A DNA stretch of 64,000 nt, from contig NC_058044.1 in the NCBI RefSeq assembly GCF_020085105.1, positions 24,177,206 to 24,241,205 on the forward strand, read 5' to 3'. The position numbers and the translations under genes are program-made. The notes under the pieces were generated by a model that worked only from the letters and a program-made list of their open reading frames with translations, searched no databases and was not told the origin of the DNA. Positions 30,537 through 44,345 of the stretch are shown here, piece after piece (the first letter of the stretch is position 1; every line of letters begins with the position of its first letter). Source of the stretch: Siniperca chuatsi. Taxonomy: Eukaryota; Chordata; Actinopteri; Centrarchiformes; Sinipercidae.

Positions 30537-33500
30537 CTGTAATCTGTATACAAACAATTGTTTTTTCATTTTATAAAAATATGGCAGAGTGATGCTAGAG
30601 GCAGACGTGACACTGCTTTCTCTCTTTACTCACCCTGATGGTGCGCACCAGCTGCGCCACTCTCTCAGTCTTCAGCAGCCTGCGAGTTAGAAAACCTTTC
30701 ACGGCTGCTACCAGCAGGGGGCGGTAGTGCCCTGAGCGTAGGCTGGAGGGCTGAGGAAGAGGAGGAAGAAGGGGGAACGAGTGATGCGAGGGGTGAATAA
30801 TGAGGACCAGAGGGGAAAGGAGAGGAGAATGCTAATTCCATCAATGACAACCAATTAATTTCCCACGCAGATTCTCAAGGTCTTTTGGTTGGCATCTGTT
30901 TAGCGCATCAAGGCAAGCGGACTCACAGCTCATCATTATAATAGGGAATAATAAGCAAAATCATAAGCAGCTGATGTGCTGTCACTCACTTGTTGATTCT
31001 AAAGCTGTTGCATTATAGGGACATGTTTGTTGAACAACTGTAGTCTAACTGAAGCTGAGCTGCTGTACTTGAATACATATTAGAGTGCAATAACAGATGA
31101 AAAGGGTTACTGACAAAGATTAAGACATCAAGGGGGAAGTATGTGTTTCACCTGAGTGTGTCAGCTAACTGGTGATGAATATAAATTTTGTGGGTACAAG
31201 GATAAACAGGACAAGCTTTTCGCATCACTGACATTAGTGAACAAATGTGATGGTAATACCTGAGAGAGGGTAGAAAAGGTCAACGTGTCCCCAAGATGTG
31301 AGCTTGACATGGTGCAAGGGAAGGACACGCTCTGGAGGACACGGTAACGCACTGCCAATACCTGAGAGAGAGACAGACAGGAGAAAAATATAAGGGTGGA
31401 GGGAAGGAATAGGAGGAGAAGTGCATGTGTGTGTGCAGACATGCATGCGTGCATTTGGGAGCAGGCAAGGTTGGAAAATATTGAATTGGAAAGGACAGCA
31501 AATGAGGCAGGAGGATGAAATTAATTGAGGGTAGAGAGAAAGAGACAGAAGGGGAGAGATGGGGCACAGAGGCAAGAGGGATGAGATGAGGGAGGGAGCA
31601 GAGGAGAAGGATGACGGGGATGATGAGACAGGAGAGATGGAGAATTAATATGGCCAGAGAGTAAAATCGACGTTGGAGGAGGTAGGAGACAAAACAAAGA
31701 GAGGGATGCAAGGAGAGGGGGGGAAAAAGAGGAGAAGGAGAAGGGACCATTAGCGGTGGCACTCAGCGGGACGATCTGGCACTTAACCACAGACGCTCAT
31801 GAATTAAACAAATTATCCTTTCCTTTTCTGTGTCAATTCCCTCGGTCCCCTCCTCCCTCCACCAAGAGTTCAGCCAGCTCGCTCTCTCATCACATCACAA
31901 ATGATGGAAGGACAGAGGGGAGTCGAAAATAAGTCTTTTTATTAAACAGCTTATGTTAATTATTTTGTTGTTAAAGACACATAAATTAAACAGAGACTGT
32001 GATTAATAGGGCAAGGACACTGGCCAAGAACAAATACAGACACACAAGCAGAAGAATCAGGAACTGGTTGCCAGATAACAGCAGGCGTCCTTGAAGTCTT
32101 GCATGTGTGCGCAAACACACACACACACACATAGAAACAGGCGACCATGCCAGCTTGCCTCTTAGGGATGTAATGAAACATTTATGGTAGAATCCCTGTA
32201 TGTTTTTTTTTTTTTACTGGGGAGAGTCTGAAGGTCTCTTGTAATGAGCAGATGTCTGTAGTCTGCACACGACCCCGGTCTCCAGAAGCACTCTAACAGG
32301 TAGGGCGACAACGTGTGTGTGTGTGTGTGTGTGTTGTATTGTGTGTGTGTTGTATTGTGTGTGTGTGTGCCCACATATGGAACAGCGCCAGAGCCTTTCA
32401 AAGGCTGCTTCTCATTTCAAAAGAACATTTAGGGTCAATGTTATATCACAGCTTATTGAATCGGTTAGAAACTCTCATCTCTCATTTTAAAAAGGTGGAA
32501 GCATTAATTCTTAATTTCTCATAGGTGACTTTGGGTGGAGTTAAGAACCTTGGTAGGATGAATTATGGTTGGTACAGGAATTACATAGTGCTAGATCTGT
32601 ACAGCAGTATGTGATGCAATTTAATGCAAGAAGCGGGCCAATGGGATGGAGGAAATATCAATGACTGTTTGAACCTTATTTAGAGTCATAATAAATGGCT
32701 GGTAATTTTAGTGTTTTAGAAACATGCCAGCTGGCAATATTCTATATTTTTCTTAGAGTCAACAAATTCCATGGGGCTCCCTTGTAGCTTAGGGATCTCA
32801 CCACACAGCCAAAAAGGCTAAATAGTCTTCCTAAAACAGCTAAGCACCCTAATTTCAGCAAATGTTACTCAAGCAGGAGTAAATAGTGTATTTGTTGGAG
32901 ACTACTTTCAGTGTTCATCAAATTAAATTGAAGACATTTTTCCATACCAAATTGAACGCAGTTTGATACCTTTTTCACAGTCATACTGGTCAAAAAAACA
33001 AACAAACTGGTTAGTAGGGTCAGTGGTTTTGTTTTTTTCATGGTATTTGATGACAATATAAAAAATATAAAATATTGCCAGACTTATCCTTTAACAGTCA
33101 AAAATGCAAATGCCACATATTTTCTGGCTTCACACATCTCAATTTAAACATTTGTTTTTTGTTTAGTTTCAGATCTGTCATCTTAATAACATCTACTGTA
33201 ATTATTCACCCAATAATACCAAAAATCTATCCCCATTGTCTCACCTGCAGTAGTTCTTCCTGTTGTCTCCTGTGCTCATCTTGCAGGGCTCTGACCTGAG
33301 CGGCGTGGGCCTGCTTCAGTTGTTCCTGTTTGTCTTTTTGACAGCCATGGCCTTCGTACCGCCGCACTGCAGCTAAAGACAGTAAATATGACAATTTGCG
33401 GTCACATAATATATGAATAAAAACTGTTGTCAAGACAAAATCTGAACTGATACAGCAGAAGGTCCCGCCACTAAGTTCATAACCATGTGTCATCGAGGGC

Positions 33501-36500
33501 AAGGAGTATGCTGGGTTCTGTTTCAACAGCACACCTGATCAGGTTTTTGGCTCCGGACCCAAATCCAAGCCCAGTTTTATTTGGTAATACAAAGTCTGAT
33601 CGGATTTATTTTCTATTAATTTATTCGATATTTACATGTATTTCTTCCTATTTAACAGAGCTGTACAGTGTACTTTGCTTAAAGAACACACAAATGGACT
33701 TAATGCTCCCGATATGCTGTTGATCAATTAAAAGAATTCCATGATCAGTACTGACCCTGAGGACCTGCTAAATGCATTTTTGATGTTCATTCTGTTCGTT
33801 TTTGTTTTCTAAATCTCTATGCACCCCTTAGCAGTACGGTTTTGTACATGCATACTTTGGCCCGTATTTGACATCCCTGTCCCACTATCGTCCTGTTCTT
33901 ACCAGGAAGAGTGCTGGAGTTGGGTCTGACCGCAGAGCCTGCTCCTCCGCTGGCATCTGCACTCCTTTCCTGTATCTCTTCTGCCACATGCATTAGCAGT
34001 CTCCGTTTGACCTTGGAGACCCCGCCCTGACCTTCACCCCCACTCTCTGGGGTCAGATGTTGCTCCTGAACAAGATGACCTTTTGATCCCAAGTCGGACC
34101 GAGACCCTTCGACAAGCCACAGGCCAGACGGCGCGTCCACATCATACGACTGGTTGAGAGATGGTGAGCGGGGAGAGTCGTGACCTTCTGCAGCTGTCTC
34201 ATTCCTCCTGTCCACTGGGTGGTTACTGGTATCCGAAAGCACTGAGACGTTATGTGGAGCTGTGGTTTCTGATGGAACATTTCTGAATACGTCGGGAATT
34301 CGCAGCCGCTGTGCTACAGAGAAGATACCTTTAGCTGGGGGCTGCTGCTTTCTGCAGATGCCATGCTGTCTATAACTCTTTGTAAGTCCTTCTTTACATG
34401 TCTCTTTTTCCTTTCCTCTCTCTGTAGCTAAGGTTTTGACTAGCCTGAGCTCACTTAAGTTAACTGCCTCGGCTCCTTTTACGATTAGAGTTACATCATT
34501 TGTCTCACTGATGCTTGGTTCAGGTCCTGTATCTTCATGCATGCTCTTGAAATTGTCTAATGACTGTCTTCTCGGCCGCTCCCTGTACGTTCGGTCTTGC
34601 TCTGCATCATTGCTATCGTCATTATCCCTCAGTTTGTCCCCCCAATAGTCACAATCACTTTGACGAAGCTGATGTTGTTCATTTTTAATTTGCTCGATGC
34701 TTTCAAAACTGAACTCACTTTGCGCGTTGCTCTCAGTTTGGCTGTGATTCTCCAGGTTTTCTGTCAGTGTGGACTCCAGATCCGAGATCAGTACTTTCAG
34801 ACTGGACAGGTTGGACTCAAGCTGATCTATGTGCTGTGAACTCTTGGTGGAAACGTTTTTTACATCATCTTCAACTATGAGATTCACAGTGGAAGGAACT
34901 GCTGTGGGACTGTTTTGACGTCCCAGGTTAACTTCTTCAACCTTGTGGTCTTCTATCAAACCAGTACTGACTTTTGAGGTCTCTACCCCGTCAATAGCTT
35001 CTCCATCTTGGATACTGCCTTTGCTTTTGCAGTGAACAGGACTCCTGCAGAAATTCGGGGCTGGGATAGTGTAATATTTCCCGACTCCTTTATAAAAAGC
35101 TGTGGGACAGGTGGTCAAGTAAAAGGCTTCCTGAACAGGTGAGGTGTCTGTAGACATGGGCTGTTGCTGGGGGAAGGCACAGATTTGTTTAGGCTCTGTT
35201 ATGACCTCTTGTGAAATGTTCAGCCTATTATTTTTGAAGATTGTTTCTTCCTCAACACGAGTCATTTCCATAGTATTTCCATCTCCTGTTAAATGTGTGC
35301 TTTCAGATTTAAAGTTTGCCTTTTCCCCAGAAAACTCACTCTCAATCATCCTCTCATTTTCCCAGGATTTCTTTGGTGACGTTTCCACTGACGGCATAAA
35401 AGTGCCTCTCCTCTCTTTAGTTTTCTTCCCGTTTGCAGTCACAGTGCCCTTGTAAGGGAACTCGTCATTCTCCTTATCAGAGAGGCTCTGCTCCTCCGCC
35501 CTTGCTTTTGGCTGTTCTTGTGTCCTCTCCTGGATTTTAGTGTTTTTGGCTTGGTTCCTAAGCATCCGCTGGCGCCGCCGATACTCCTGAGATTTCTTCA
35601 GCAAGGCCTGGAGGCTCAGACGATAAGGCTCCTCAGATGGGTTTGCTTCGTCTACATGGTTGTCTGCCGGTTCTGTTTCTGTGGGGTCGAGCTGAATATG
35701 CAGTTCTCTTGTTGGACAGTGAAGAGTGCTTAATGTCTGTGATAACTCTGGAGTGTCTGAAAAGCCACTGTTTTCTGATGAAGAGACTGAGTCCTCAATT
35801 CTGTCCAAATTGTGATCTTTGTCAAGGTCAAGCATTGTAGTAAAGGGAAGGTTATCGTCACCCTCTGTGCTGTCCACACAGCTGCTTTCAGATTTCTCTA
35901 CAGGTAAATGGTCACATATGACTGAATCCTCCTGGACTGAGAAGCAACAAATGTCTTTTACTGCTATAACATCATTACAAAAGGATGATTCCAGTCCACT
36001 CCTTTCCAATTCCTCTCCATCTATGGGAGGGTGGCTAATAATATCTGGCATCTTGGCGATAGTGTTTGAGGTGCTGTGAAGGAAAAAGCCACCCATATTA
36101 AAAGCTCCCTCTGAGGAGCCAAAGCCATGGCTCTCTCTCCCTGCATCAATTCTTCCAGATACGCCGGTGGTGTTTTCAAGATTCTCGTAGGTCACGTAAC
36201 CTGAAGACTGGTGGCTCGCACCAATAAGGGAACTTGGCTGTGATCCCTGTTGGCTGTAATGTTGGTCAATAAGGCATCCTTCCATGTAACTTTGCTGATG
36301 TGTCACATTAGAGGCGAAAAAGGCACTATATGTAGTTGATGTCAACGGAGGAAGAGAAACACCATCCTTTTCTTTCCTTTCAGGTGGTGGTGAGAGCGAA
36401 AGACTACCATTTGTTCCTACGACAAATTTGTTCTGCAACACTGATCCACCGCTGGTGTTAGGGGAATATGAAGATTTTGTGTTCATTTCTGACTCTTGAA

Positions 36501-37601
36501 GCAACTCCTCCAGTGTTGGTGTCTTCCTCAGCTGCAATTCATAAGAGGAAACAATAACTAATATTAAGAGAGCAAAAGGGGTTTCTCATTTGATCAAAAC
36601 TAAGTGGGGCATGACATGAAAGAAAATAATGTCTGACGATGACTCTATTCATTCAAAAGAGCTAGTGTATGTGCGAATAGGACTAAGCAGTCCCAGTTAT
36701 CCTTAAGAAAACCTGCTCTGCAGTAATATAGGAATACAAATATAGCAACATATTAGGCTTGACAAGAGGATAGCTGAAAAGTCAGGACCTATATTACCTG
36801 AACACTGTGTAGGATAGTTTGCACGTAGGCCATTCGTGCATCATCCTTCAACTTTCTGTGGACAGCAGCTTTCTGCGCAGCAGCTTTCTGCGCTGCATCT
36901 CTGTGTCGCTGCATCTCCTCTCTCTGTTCCCCTGACAGCTGTTATCATCAGAAAGCAGACATGGGGTGTTATGCAGGTTTAATAACAAGGCTGGCACTAA
37001 TGACTTTTTTAATTATTGATTATTCGGCCCTTTATTTTTTGATTAACCAATTACTTGTTTGATAAAAACATAGAAATAGTGAAAAATGTCTCACACAAAT
37101 TCCCAGAGGCCCAGTTGACTTCTTAAAAACCCCCAGATACTGTTACACTAAACTTACAATGATATAGAACAGAGCAAAGCAGCAAACCCCTCACAAGCTG
37201 GAAGAATCTGCAGCATTTTTGCTTGATAACTTATATGAATAATTAATTATCAAACTGTTGTTACTTTCTGTCGGATGACTAATTGTTTCAGCACTACTCC
37301 ACAAAAACTACCAGTTACACCATGACAGCACAGTACATCTATCTACACAACAGAGACAGCAAAGTGGTACAGCCCTTAATACTGTTTTTAGGCCGTCTGC
37401 GTCTTGTTGGCTAAGATTAAAAAGCTAAATCATGATGATTTCAACAGGAACATCGTAAAACCGAACTCATACCAGGGGAGGAAGGATGGGTTGTCCATAG
37501 AAGCGGATGAGAGAGGATGCAGGTGGAGGTTTGTTGTGTTTCTCCTCACTTCTCCTCACATGGGAGAGACGATGCTGCACAAAGTTGTCGTAGTCCTCCA
37601 T
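28350..37601 (-). CDS. ccp110: Centriolar coiled-coil protein of 110 kDa (CP110)
   Basis: Complete 10-exon gene of 1234 codons. CP110 caps the distal end of centrioles with CEP97, limits centriole length and blocks cilium growth until removed from the mother centriole. Coding exons: 37473-37601, 36798-36938, 33903-36531, 33245-33372, 31260-31361, 30634-30750, 30371-30472, 30088-30204, 29390-29472, 28350-28506. The N-terminus MEDYDNFVQHRL, SLIRFYGQPILPPL and a basic helix match vertebrate CP110. So do PYRLSLQALLKKSQEYRRRQ (about 390-412), a Gln/Glu-rich coiled coil in exon 4, VAAVKGFLTRRLLKTER (IQ-like, exon 6), ARYEVNDIFFSLSAGERM (exon 8) and LSAATQKSLERK (exon 9). The tail is basic. It is longer than human CP110 (about 1010 residues), mostly in the 2.6-kb exon 3, which is low in conservation and rich in Ser/Thr/Glu. 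Confidence 0.92.
28680..29140. repeat. Interspersed repeat with internal GAGGTCACAGTGACCTT units
   Basis: In the last ccp110 intron. Units built on ACTGTGAAATATG, TTGAGTTATGGCCAAAAATG and AGGTCACAGTGACCTTTGA recur two to three times, then the element ends in CAAGGTGTTCCTGAGATATC and GACGGATGGAGTGACAACCC. I recognise this as a common teleost repeat. Two units carry a perfect AGGTCACAGTGACCT palindrome (28879-28893 and 28974-28988). Confidence 0.75.
29485..29550. repeat. (AC)n microsatellite abutting the ccp110 exon 9 acceptor
   Basis: About 33 units. In the transcript it is (UG)33 followed by 12 nt (ATGCTTGTTTAG) and then exon 9. Confidence 0.97.
30485..30535. repeat. (AC)n microsatellite abutting the ccp110 exon 7 acceptor
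   Basis: About 25 units. In the transcript it is (UG)25 followed by 12 nt (TTGGACATCAAG) and then exon 7. There is almost no pyrimidine tract between repeat and acceptor. Confidence 0.97.
31362..33244 (-). other. ccp110: ccp110 intron 4
   Basis: Holds a purine-rich stretch (about 31380-31760, GGAGAG-like on the plus strand) that generates long but compositionally biased minus-strand frames, and a (TG)n block at 32312-32370. No supported exon. Confidence 0.6.
36985..37300. repeat. AT-rich ATTAATCG-type interspersed repeat
   Basis: In ccp110 intron 1. The ends are near-complementary (CACTAATGACTTTTTTAATT at the left, ACTAATTGTTTCAGCAC at the right). Internal block AATTCCCAGAGGCCCAGTTG is typical of this fish family. 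Related copies lie at 47632, 51385, 53520 and 53795. Confidence 0.65.
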
Positions 37602-39095
37602 CAAGTTGCATCAGGATACGGTAGGTAGTAACGTTTGATAGTTTAAGGGCTAACGTTGATATGTTAACATTATCTTGTTGTTTTGCTAACGTTAGCTGCT
37701 GAGCTGTAACCCCAGCTAGCTAGCTAGCTAACGGGTTAAACTGTCGCTGGTCTGGTTAACGTTAGCGGTTAGCTGCCGGTAAAGTTAAGTTATTAGAAGA
37801 CGTAAAAGTAACAAAAGTAGAGCAGCTCTGCTTACTTCTGATAAAACAACACTATAATAAAGTCTAGCAAGCTACCAAACAAAACATCTCCATCGGAATG
37901 GATCAATGTTTACAGTTTTACCCGCTTCTCCTCCCGGAGCAACAGACAGTGACAGTTGGGAAACTCTCTCAAAACCCGGAGTGGACTCACAGCCCGGACA
38001 TGGATTTACCAAATAAAACTACGAATATACTTAACACTACTTAATACACAACACGCAACTTTAATTCACAAAGAATCATATCAGATTAACTAAACAAATA
38101 AAACCTCATCTTCTCTGACAACGATATTGCTGCGAAGTTTGTGTTAAAAACGATAGAAATGCCATGGCGCTCCATGTTTTCGCAGGATCCAGACCTGTTT
38201 GAGAAGAAGGGAGCTGAGCATCATAACTTGATACTGCCACCTACAGACTTGACTGGCCAAACAAAGGAATAAACAAATGTGTAGCCTTGAAATAATACTG
38301 GAGATAAAGTAGTACAAATTGTGCAGTCCATTTCAGCCTTGACTTTTGGCCTGCTGGCCCCCTTATTGGCACCCCACACATTTAATGTTGTGCAATTGTA
38401 AACATGTATTATATGTTCTCTTTATCTTTTAAACCATGGTTTTCTCTCAAAATTATTGGGGTTTTTTTTTGTGTTTTTTTTTAGATATTTGGTGATTGGT
38501 TGGCTCCCGACCTCTATTACTGGCACAGTGTCCACTACTTCAATGCCACATAGACATATGGTGAGCTTTGTTCATTTTAAACTAAATCTAGGACTTTCCC
38601 TTTCAAACAAGAGCTTGCAGTAAAGGTTTAAGATCAATGTATGTTTAAAACGAGAGCAAGTCAGTGCACACCTTTTTCACAGCAGATATTTTAAGTTGCC
38701 GCAGCAGAAAAAGCACAGGTGAAACCAATGACATTAATGATGGCTCTGTTCCAGCAACTACTGCAATGCAGCAATTAACAATGTTATTAGTTTCACCTGT
38801 TTGTCTGCTGTGAAAAAGGTCTATATGGTGTCTTTCGTATGAATTGTGACACATATTTACAAAGATTAATAGGCATGCAGTGCATATCAGAAATAAATAT
38901 TACATTTTAAAATGTTCTGTCCATTCAGTATTATATGGGCCTTTTTTCTATACATTTTCTAATATTTCTAATATTTGTATTGCAGAGATTTCTTGAAAAG
39001 AACACAATATGGCTATGATAATGACAATAATTAAGATCAACAACCTAATTATATTAACTTGCTGACACACAAAACCTGTTCCATTTCAAAACATG
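37602..39095. other. ccp110 promoter and intergenic spacer to mafg 3' end
   Basis: Contains clusters of GCTAACGTTAGC-like words at 37620-37790, a GCTAGC tandem at 37714-37730, and AT-rich spacer. No coding region is supported; a 37-codon plus-strand frame at 38159-38272 is noted under rejected items. Confidence 0.5.
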
Positions 39096-42000
39096 TTTAT
39101 TGGTCATATACAAAATAAAGTAAGCTGTTTATCAACAAACATACAGTATATACATCAATAAATTAAAAGATGCATCAGACTGATGATGAAACAGTTAATT
39201 TCATGATTACCAATACCTTGTCATCATCACTTACGTATCTACAAATTGCAAAAAGAGTACAATAATTTAGTTGAAGATAAATACTTACAAAGACTGTCAC
39301 ACTTTAAGTATTTCCCATAGAAAGTACTGTCGTAGAATAATTTATTACACCCCATACAGAAATATTACAAAACACATAATTCTCTATTACAAGGGCTTTT
39401 CTCAATAGGCTACGCCATACAAACTCACTACTTTTCTATAGCTTCAAACTGACCATTATATATTAGAAACACAAAAATATCCCAGCGCCCGTGAGTAATC
39501 TGGCCGAATGCTCACCAGCAGACACATGTGGTTGGATGGGGAAAAAATGTTAGCAGGAGTTAAATTAGAGAGGGAGATTTACAACAAAAAGAAACACAAG
39601 TTAACATGATATGATACCTAAACTCTGGGTAGGAATTTTATGTTAGAGGCTGAACAACTGATAAGGGCAGGGGCAGCAGAGAGAGTAAGAGAGAGCAGCA
39701 GAAGGGGGTAACTGGGGAGGCAAAACAAACATTATTGATGAACACACCAAACGATCAAAGGAATCCTTGGTTCATTTACTCTTATCGATCAGCATTGGAG
39801 GTGGGTGAAAGGGCTTTTAGAGTCTGGTGGCGTGATTTACTAGACAAGAAAGCAACTGAATGACTACATACCGATTGGCCGAGCAGCAAGATAAGTAGTT
39901 AATGATTTGCATCTTCTAGAAGAATCGGATGTTTTGAAGAAGGGCTTGGAAGCCTGCAGAGTTAACTCGCTGACACTTTATAAAAAAAAATAAAATAAAA
40001 AAAAAGGGACAGGATAAGTGGAGTGGGGAATTGTTAAGAGTTTTATCAGATGTGTCTCCACCACTCCCTTCTGCCTCTGTAAAATATTTATAGACGCGGT
40101 TTAGGAGCAGTTGCTTGGGTTTGTGATGAAATGTCTTTTCATAAAAAGGAGGGTATGACCCCTGTACAGACAGTGGAAAATAAGGTCAGCGTGTTTTTCA
40201 AGCTCATAAACTCTGTTATGAAACCCTACCAAGCTGCCCTGTCTGACGATAATTACAGGTCACTGTTGTCGGCTGATCATGTCTGCTGAGTGAGAATTAG
40301 GATCAAACTTCTAATGTTTCACCTCATTTGTTTAGGGACCTAACACCCTGACCCAACACACTGCTTCACACTGAAGAAACACCCACACGATATTCAAGCC
40401 TGGAAGACACAAATAATGATATTCTTCAGTGCGACTGCGGGCCTTGCATGACAGCTGCAGTATACTGTATTTTGCATTTTGTCCTCTTCTTAATCGGAAA
40501 CGAATCAAACGTATTTGATGATTTTATGTTTTCACAGTTAATTGTTAAGTGACACTGAAAAAAGGAGCCATATTTAAACAGAGACAAAGTGACATTGACA
40601 TTTATAACCAAGTCTAAACTGCTCAGCACGCTTTATCCTTGTCACATCACACTGTACCTGCAATTATAAAACAGACAACTTGACACGACGACTACGTGGC
40701 AGGAGGTCTAATTTTGCCCTACACAGTTTGCATAATTAGAGCCACGTCCACACGTTTATGTTTACACAGTATGCATCCTTTTTAAACAAGGGGAGCATAA
40801 AAATACAGACATGGTGGAGACATATTGTGTGACAGTGGCACATACAGTACATACAGTTTGACAAGCACCTGGAAGTTTCATATTTTGCTCTAACTTGACA
40901 CAACCTCATCTCAGCAAAAGTCGCGTTTCTTCCTATTTTATACCACCATGATCATTCACACCACATGACGTGCCAGCAAAACAAAAAAAACATAATTCAA
41001 CGAGCAAATGTAAAGACAGACAGGAAGCAACAGAGTGACAGGGAGAAAGAATATATGAAAAAAAAACAGTAGAAAATTGAATAATAGCATTGTGACATAC
41101 AAAACAGGACACATCTTTTTAAAGAAATACAGAAATATACTGGGTGTGATATCTGTATTTCCTTGTAACTGAATACCATGGAATATATTCATGCGGTAAG
41201 ACATTTAAAAAAAAAATAAATAAATAAATAAAGTATCAGACATTTTCATTTGACATTTGTAGTTCTCTGATTTCACGGTTGACTGGACATGCTGATGGTT
41301 ATCAGTGTAAAGAAAATGGAGAAATAATATTTTAAAATCTCAAACCCATTTCCCTTCCAATGTCTTTGCCCATTGTTCACCTGCTTGAATTATATTTTAT
41401 ATTAATGTAGGGTACAGATGAAGACATACCTTACTAATCTTAATAACTGCACAGCAGTAGGCTAGCTAACCCCTTTTTCTTCACAGTGGAAAAGTAGCAG
41501 TTCAGGTAAAAGGCTGCATGTATGTACTGTTTTTTGTCATTGTAAATTGCTTCTATTTCAGTAAATCTCTTGATTTAAATCAGGTTTTCATAGTTTAAAA
41601 AAACAGTTTGAGGCAATTGTACTTTATAAGGTAAACTTAACTCTTTGACAAACCATTAAATACCAGAATACATTTGTTTTACTTCATAAAACACCAAATA
41701 GATGAACACAATTGCTTCACTTCCCTGACACTCACAGAACACTTCAAAAACAAACAAAACAGGAACAACATTATATATACATAACTATATAAAATGTACA
41801 CAGCAAAAACAAATACCTTTATCACACACTACAAAAATAACTTATTGAATTGGTTGTAGGGATGATGCAGCCATATAGGCCCATTGTTGAGTTTCACATC
41901 TCTGTTTCCACGCCACTTCCTCATCGCATCGGTCATTTTATCTCCAATAACGAGCTCTGAACACAGCAAGGACCAAAAAGAAAGCCACAAAGGCCTGTTC

Positions 42001-44345
42001 CATTCCAATGTGAACTTTACAAATCATAAGTGCAGATTACGAGCAGATAAACACACGATCTGCAGTGCTGGAGCTGAATGATTGGGCCGGTAGGACAAAG
42101 ATTTTATGATTAGAGAAAGAGTGCAGTTACCCACGGTGTCATCACCCGCGTCGGCCTTAAATCAAACAAAGTCATATCCATGAAATAGTGAACGTTATAG
42201 TTACCTCGTCACATACCTACACAGCACACCACACGCTAGTTCACGGACACACAAGTGCCTAGTCACTAGAGAAAAAACAAAGCTATTCAGTAGTTAAGCC
42301 ACTTTTGGTACAATTGCAAAATAGAGAGATACTGTATATCAAACAGATTGTGTTATACCTTTTTTTTTTTTTACAGGTCGTTACAAACAATGCAAAGATA
42401 ATTGTTTTTATAAAATTCCAGACTCTACCATACATAGACAAAGATTCTTTGAGTATAGAACACCACATAAGACTACTTTAATGGTAAAACTCGTGTGAAA
42501 TGACATCCCATTTGTGTGACTGGAAATTCTGAGAAACATCCTTGCTATCTGACTGCATCGTCAGTAATCACATTTGCACTTGCAAAGTGAGCTTTGTGGT
42601 TAAAAGCAAGAGAAATGCAATGTTAACCAACGTTTGTTTTGAAGCAAACATTTTGCTATAGGTGTAATAACCTAGATTTCTGAGTCAGTAGCCAATCAAC
42701 TGTGAACCAAGTAATTAACATAAAACAGATACATCGACCTTACCTTTCCAAAAAGCATATGCATATGTGCAAGAAAATCAGGCTAAATACGGGTTCCTGT
42801 TTTGCAGACCCTTTTATTTATTTTTAAGTAAATTAACTGCCAAGTCACATAAATGGGTGTTATTAATATTATTAATCCTGATGAGTACTACACAGCTCAT
42901 ACAACAACGCACAGCGAGAGTTAAATGCTGTCACAACCTGATTCCTGATTGGTCAGTGTATCCCATTAAGCACAGGTTTTGCACCTGCAATGAATCTCCA
43001 CCGTCCTTCCACAATGTTCTCTTGACTTCTTCTTGATGCATATCATTAGGAGACCAAGGCACTTGCCCTTCCAATTTTCTTGAATATACTTTTGAGAGGA
43101 ACTCAAACAGACAGAAGACAACGTTATCTTAATTCAGCTCTGGTGTTCAAACGACCATTTCCCTGAAAATTCTTACAAACTGAGTTAAGGTCAGTGGCCC
43201 TCAGTAACTCTATCTCCTTTTCTCTATAGTATGTTGTGTTTTTTTTTTTTTTTTTTATATTAATTGCCTTTCCCCCCCTATTTCTATTAGATCCAGGAAG
43301 TACTGTGTGTAACAATTGGAAACCAGTTGGAATTGAAAAATGGAAGGACAGAGAAAGAATAGGTAAGAGAAAGAGAGTTGGACATAGAAAGTGAAGAGAC
43401 CGTAGAAAAAATACAGCTAACTAAATATAGCAATACCAAAACGAACACGCGCCACAGAATTTCACAGAATTCCTGATATATAACAATTGACACACAGAGA
43501 ATACACTTTGGACCTCATGTGAATGACAACACAGTACAAAACAGTAGAAATACAGTTACCACCATTGTGTAATATATATTTTTCTATAGTACTTTTCTGA
43601 AGAAGTTCTTGGCTAGGTGGAGCAAGATGGGATTTCTCTGCAGCCACTGAAATCAGCAGGTCACATGAAATCTATTCTTTTGGAACTCAGGGACCCAACA
43701 CTGTTTGTGCCAATCTAATCCAATGGCTTTCCTGTAACTAACACATTAATACCGTCCTTCTGATTCTATTACATATGTAATACATGTGTTAGAATATGTT
43801 TGTTGCTTTAGCAAATTTAAATGTTCAACATCTTGGTTCAGGCAAAAGACAACTTCAAATCTAGTGTGCAGATGTGTGACGGGATTATTATGCACTTGCA
43901 GATATGTAGATCTACCAACAGTAAAACTTGACACTGAGCACTTGATTTGACAGTAAATGGCAACTGAACAAAATTTCCTTCCATTTACTTTTTTTTAATC
44001 TTTTTTTCCCCTGGCCTGGAATAAAACTAATCTCAAATTCTTTGACTTCTCCAGGCTTTCAGTGACCGTAGGAACCCTGTATATCTTTCTGTCCTGTGTT
44101 AAATGATCATGTGCTGACCAAGGGTTTGCGTCTTTTTAGTCACAATAATCTTCCTCTGCATCCATCCTTTCCTTCACCTGCACTGATCTGTTACAGGTGA
44201 CGGGAACATGCTGAGGCGATGAGATCGAGGCTGCCCAGCTGTTTGAAGTCAGTGCAGGTGGAGGAGAGGTGGCCGGCAGAGAAGAAGAATGACTCTGTTG
44301 CAGCTGAACTCCATCCCGATACACCCTCATCTATCTTTCCCTCCC
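39096..44345 (-). other. mafg: mafg long 3' UTR (inferred)
   Basis: About 5.2 kb of AT-rich, low-repeat sequence follows the mafg stop. A minus-strand AATAAA at 39096-39101 is the most distal signal before the spacer to ccp110. Vertebrate MAFG transcripts are known for long 3' UTRs, which fits. Earlier signals may also be used. Confidence 0.55.

Noticed and set aside
31161-31790. Several long overlapping minus-strand frames (up to 160 codons) in ccp110 intron 4
   Set aside because: Product of a purine-rich plus strand giving Ser/Leu/Pro-rich translations; only the 102-nt exon at 31260-31361 is real.
38159-38272. 37-codon plus-strand frame (MPWRSMFSQDPDLFEKKGAE...) opposite the ccp110 start
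   Set aside because: Short, no splice partner or homology known to me; could be part of a divergent transcript but cannot be supported.
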